Shown here: one piece after another, positions 5,035-5,324 of the stretch
Numbering within the stretch: the stretch's first letter is position 1
How the letters are laid out: every line of letters begins with the position of its first letter
Source of the DNA: Deltaproteobacteria bacterium
GTDB taxonomy: Bacteria > Desulfobacterota > Desulfobulbia > Desulfobulbales > UBA5123
Assembly (NCBI GenBank): GCA_021788685.1
Contig: JAJYKH010000221.1
Location: 1-5,324, forward strand
Reading direction: 5' to 3'
Length of the DNA stretch: 5,324 nt
Made by a program: the position numbers and the translations under genes
Notes under the pieces: generated by a model
The model's database searches: none
Seen by the model: the letters and a program-made list of their open reading frames with translations, nothing else
What the model was told of the DNA's origin: nothing

Positions 5035-5324
5035 GGATCGTCGCCTCTGGAAATTTGACGGTAAGTTTGGGGTCCTCCACGTCTGCGGTTTTGCCCCGGT
5101 ATTTCCCGGAATAGGTGGAGAGGAAGAACTCCCTTTTGGCAAGCGACAGGATCTCTTCGGGCCGAACCCGTTCCTCTTTCACCTCCCGGGCGGTGATGGA
5201 GCCGCCGGTCTGCATCATGGGTGAGAACCTGTGCACCTCCCCCAGCTGCTCCGAAACGTAACGGGCGGTATCCGCATCCGGCACCCGCATGAAGAGTTTC
5301 GTGTTGCAGTTGTCGAGAATAGTG
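5024..5324 (-). CDS. TraD/VirD4-type conjugative coupling protein, C-terminal end
   Basis: Only the last 99 residues are in the window; the gene runs off the right edge. The segment TILDNCNTKLFMRVPDADTA, then RYVSEQLGEV, is typical of the C-terminal motor region of TraD/TraG-type coupling proteins (the stretch with N-x-K-x-x-x-R-V and D-x-D-T-A). A following piece, EERVRPEEILSLAKREFFLS, matches the usual 'ILTPAEIQSLPPREA'-like strand-turn. These hexameric inner-membrane ATPases link the relaxosome to the type IV secretion channel and pump DNA across. The Walker A and B motifs and N-terminal membrane helices must lie outside the window. It ends at TGA 5024-5026, inside the start of the HD-domain gene, so the two are likely translated together. 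Subfamily closeness to SXT-type TraD is an inference. Confidence 0.75.
   Translation of the reverse strand, partial: TILDNCNTKLFMRVPDADTARYVSEQLGEVHRFSPMMQTGGSITAREVKEERVRPEEILSLAKREFFLSTYSGKYRGKTADVEDPKLTVKFPEATIHAQ
5044..5048 (-). promoter_or_regulatory. Ribosome binding site deciding the HD-protein start
   Basis: AGAGG on the minus strand lies nine bases before ATG 5034, within the end of the coupling-protein gene. It favours this start over the TTG at 5142, which would create a 119-bp overlap and put 36 extra residues in front of the transmembrane anchor. Confidence 0.5.

Noticed and set aside
4312..5058. Plus-strand 248-codon frame opposite the HD-domain gene
   Set aside because: Antisense to the HD motifs and membrane anchor; composition and lack of motifs mark it as a shadow frame.
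5035..5142. Longer start (TTG at 5142) for the HD-domain protein
   Set aside because: It needs a rare start codon, overlaps the coupling-protein gene by 119 bp and places a non-family Ser/Pro-rich stretch before the membrane anchor; ATG 5034 has a ribosome binding site.
1..5324. CRISPR array, tRNA, rRNA, integrase or insertion-sequence ends
   Set aside because: I saw no regularly spaced repeats, no tRNA-like cloverleaf, no transposase or integrase motif and no terminal inverted repeats in the window.

Overview
The window is GC-rich bacterial DNA with two very different halves. The left part (about 1-1991) is a row of recognisable but broken genes. The right part (2041-5324, all minus strand) is an intact, tightly packed gene row that reads as part of a conjugative transfer module of an integrative conjugative element or plasmid. 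The host looks like an anaerobic proteobacterium of the Desulfuromonadota/Desulfobacterota type. That rests on an HgcB-like ferredoxin, the methyltransferase type and the overall gene style, and is an inference only.

Left part. Positions 1-230 hold nothing I can name. At 232-363 (+) there is a scrap of a histidine kinase ATP-binding domain. At 404-700 (-) there is a fragment of a P-type cation ATPase with the DKTGT phosphorylation motif, carrying a small deletion and a one-base insertion. At 894-1225 (+) there is a dicluster ferredoxin of HgcB type; correcting three single-base indels gives a clean 110-residue protein ending in Cys-Cys. At 1356-1991 (+) there is a class I SAM-dependent methyltransferase with a one-base loss in a G run and an internal deletion of roughly 30 codons.

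A perfect 8-bp stem-loop (1992-2016) lies between the end of the methyltransferase remnant and the convergent minus-strand genes.

Right part, in transcription order (right to left). The C-terminal end of a TraD/VirD4-type coupling protein enters from the window edge (5324-5024). It overlaps by 11 bp a 597-residue membrane-anchored HD-domain protein (5034-3241), whose layout recalls MobH/TraI_2 relaxases but lacks their expected histidine cluster. That gene overlaps by 8 bp a roughly four-helix membrane protein (3248-2529), which is followed after 44 bp by a small charged helical protein (2484-2041). Overlaps and strong ribosome binding sites indicate one operon with translational coupling. 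The coupling protein would drive DNA to the transfer channel; the HD protein and the membrane protein are plausible partners at the membrane.

The main puzzle is the contrast between at least seven lesions within about 1.3 kb on the left and none in 3.3 kb on the right. Most of the single-base lesions lie in or beside short homopolymer runs, so consensus error must be excluded. The two larger deletions favour real gene decay or an assembly join.
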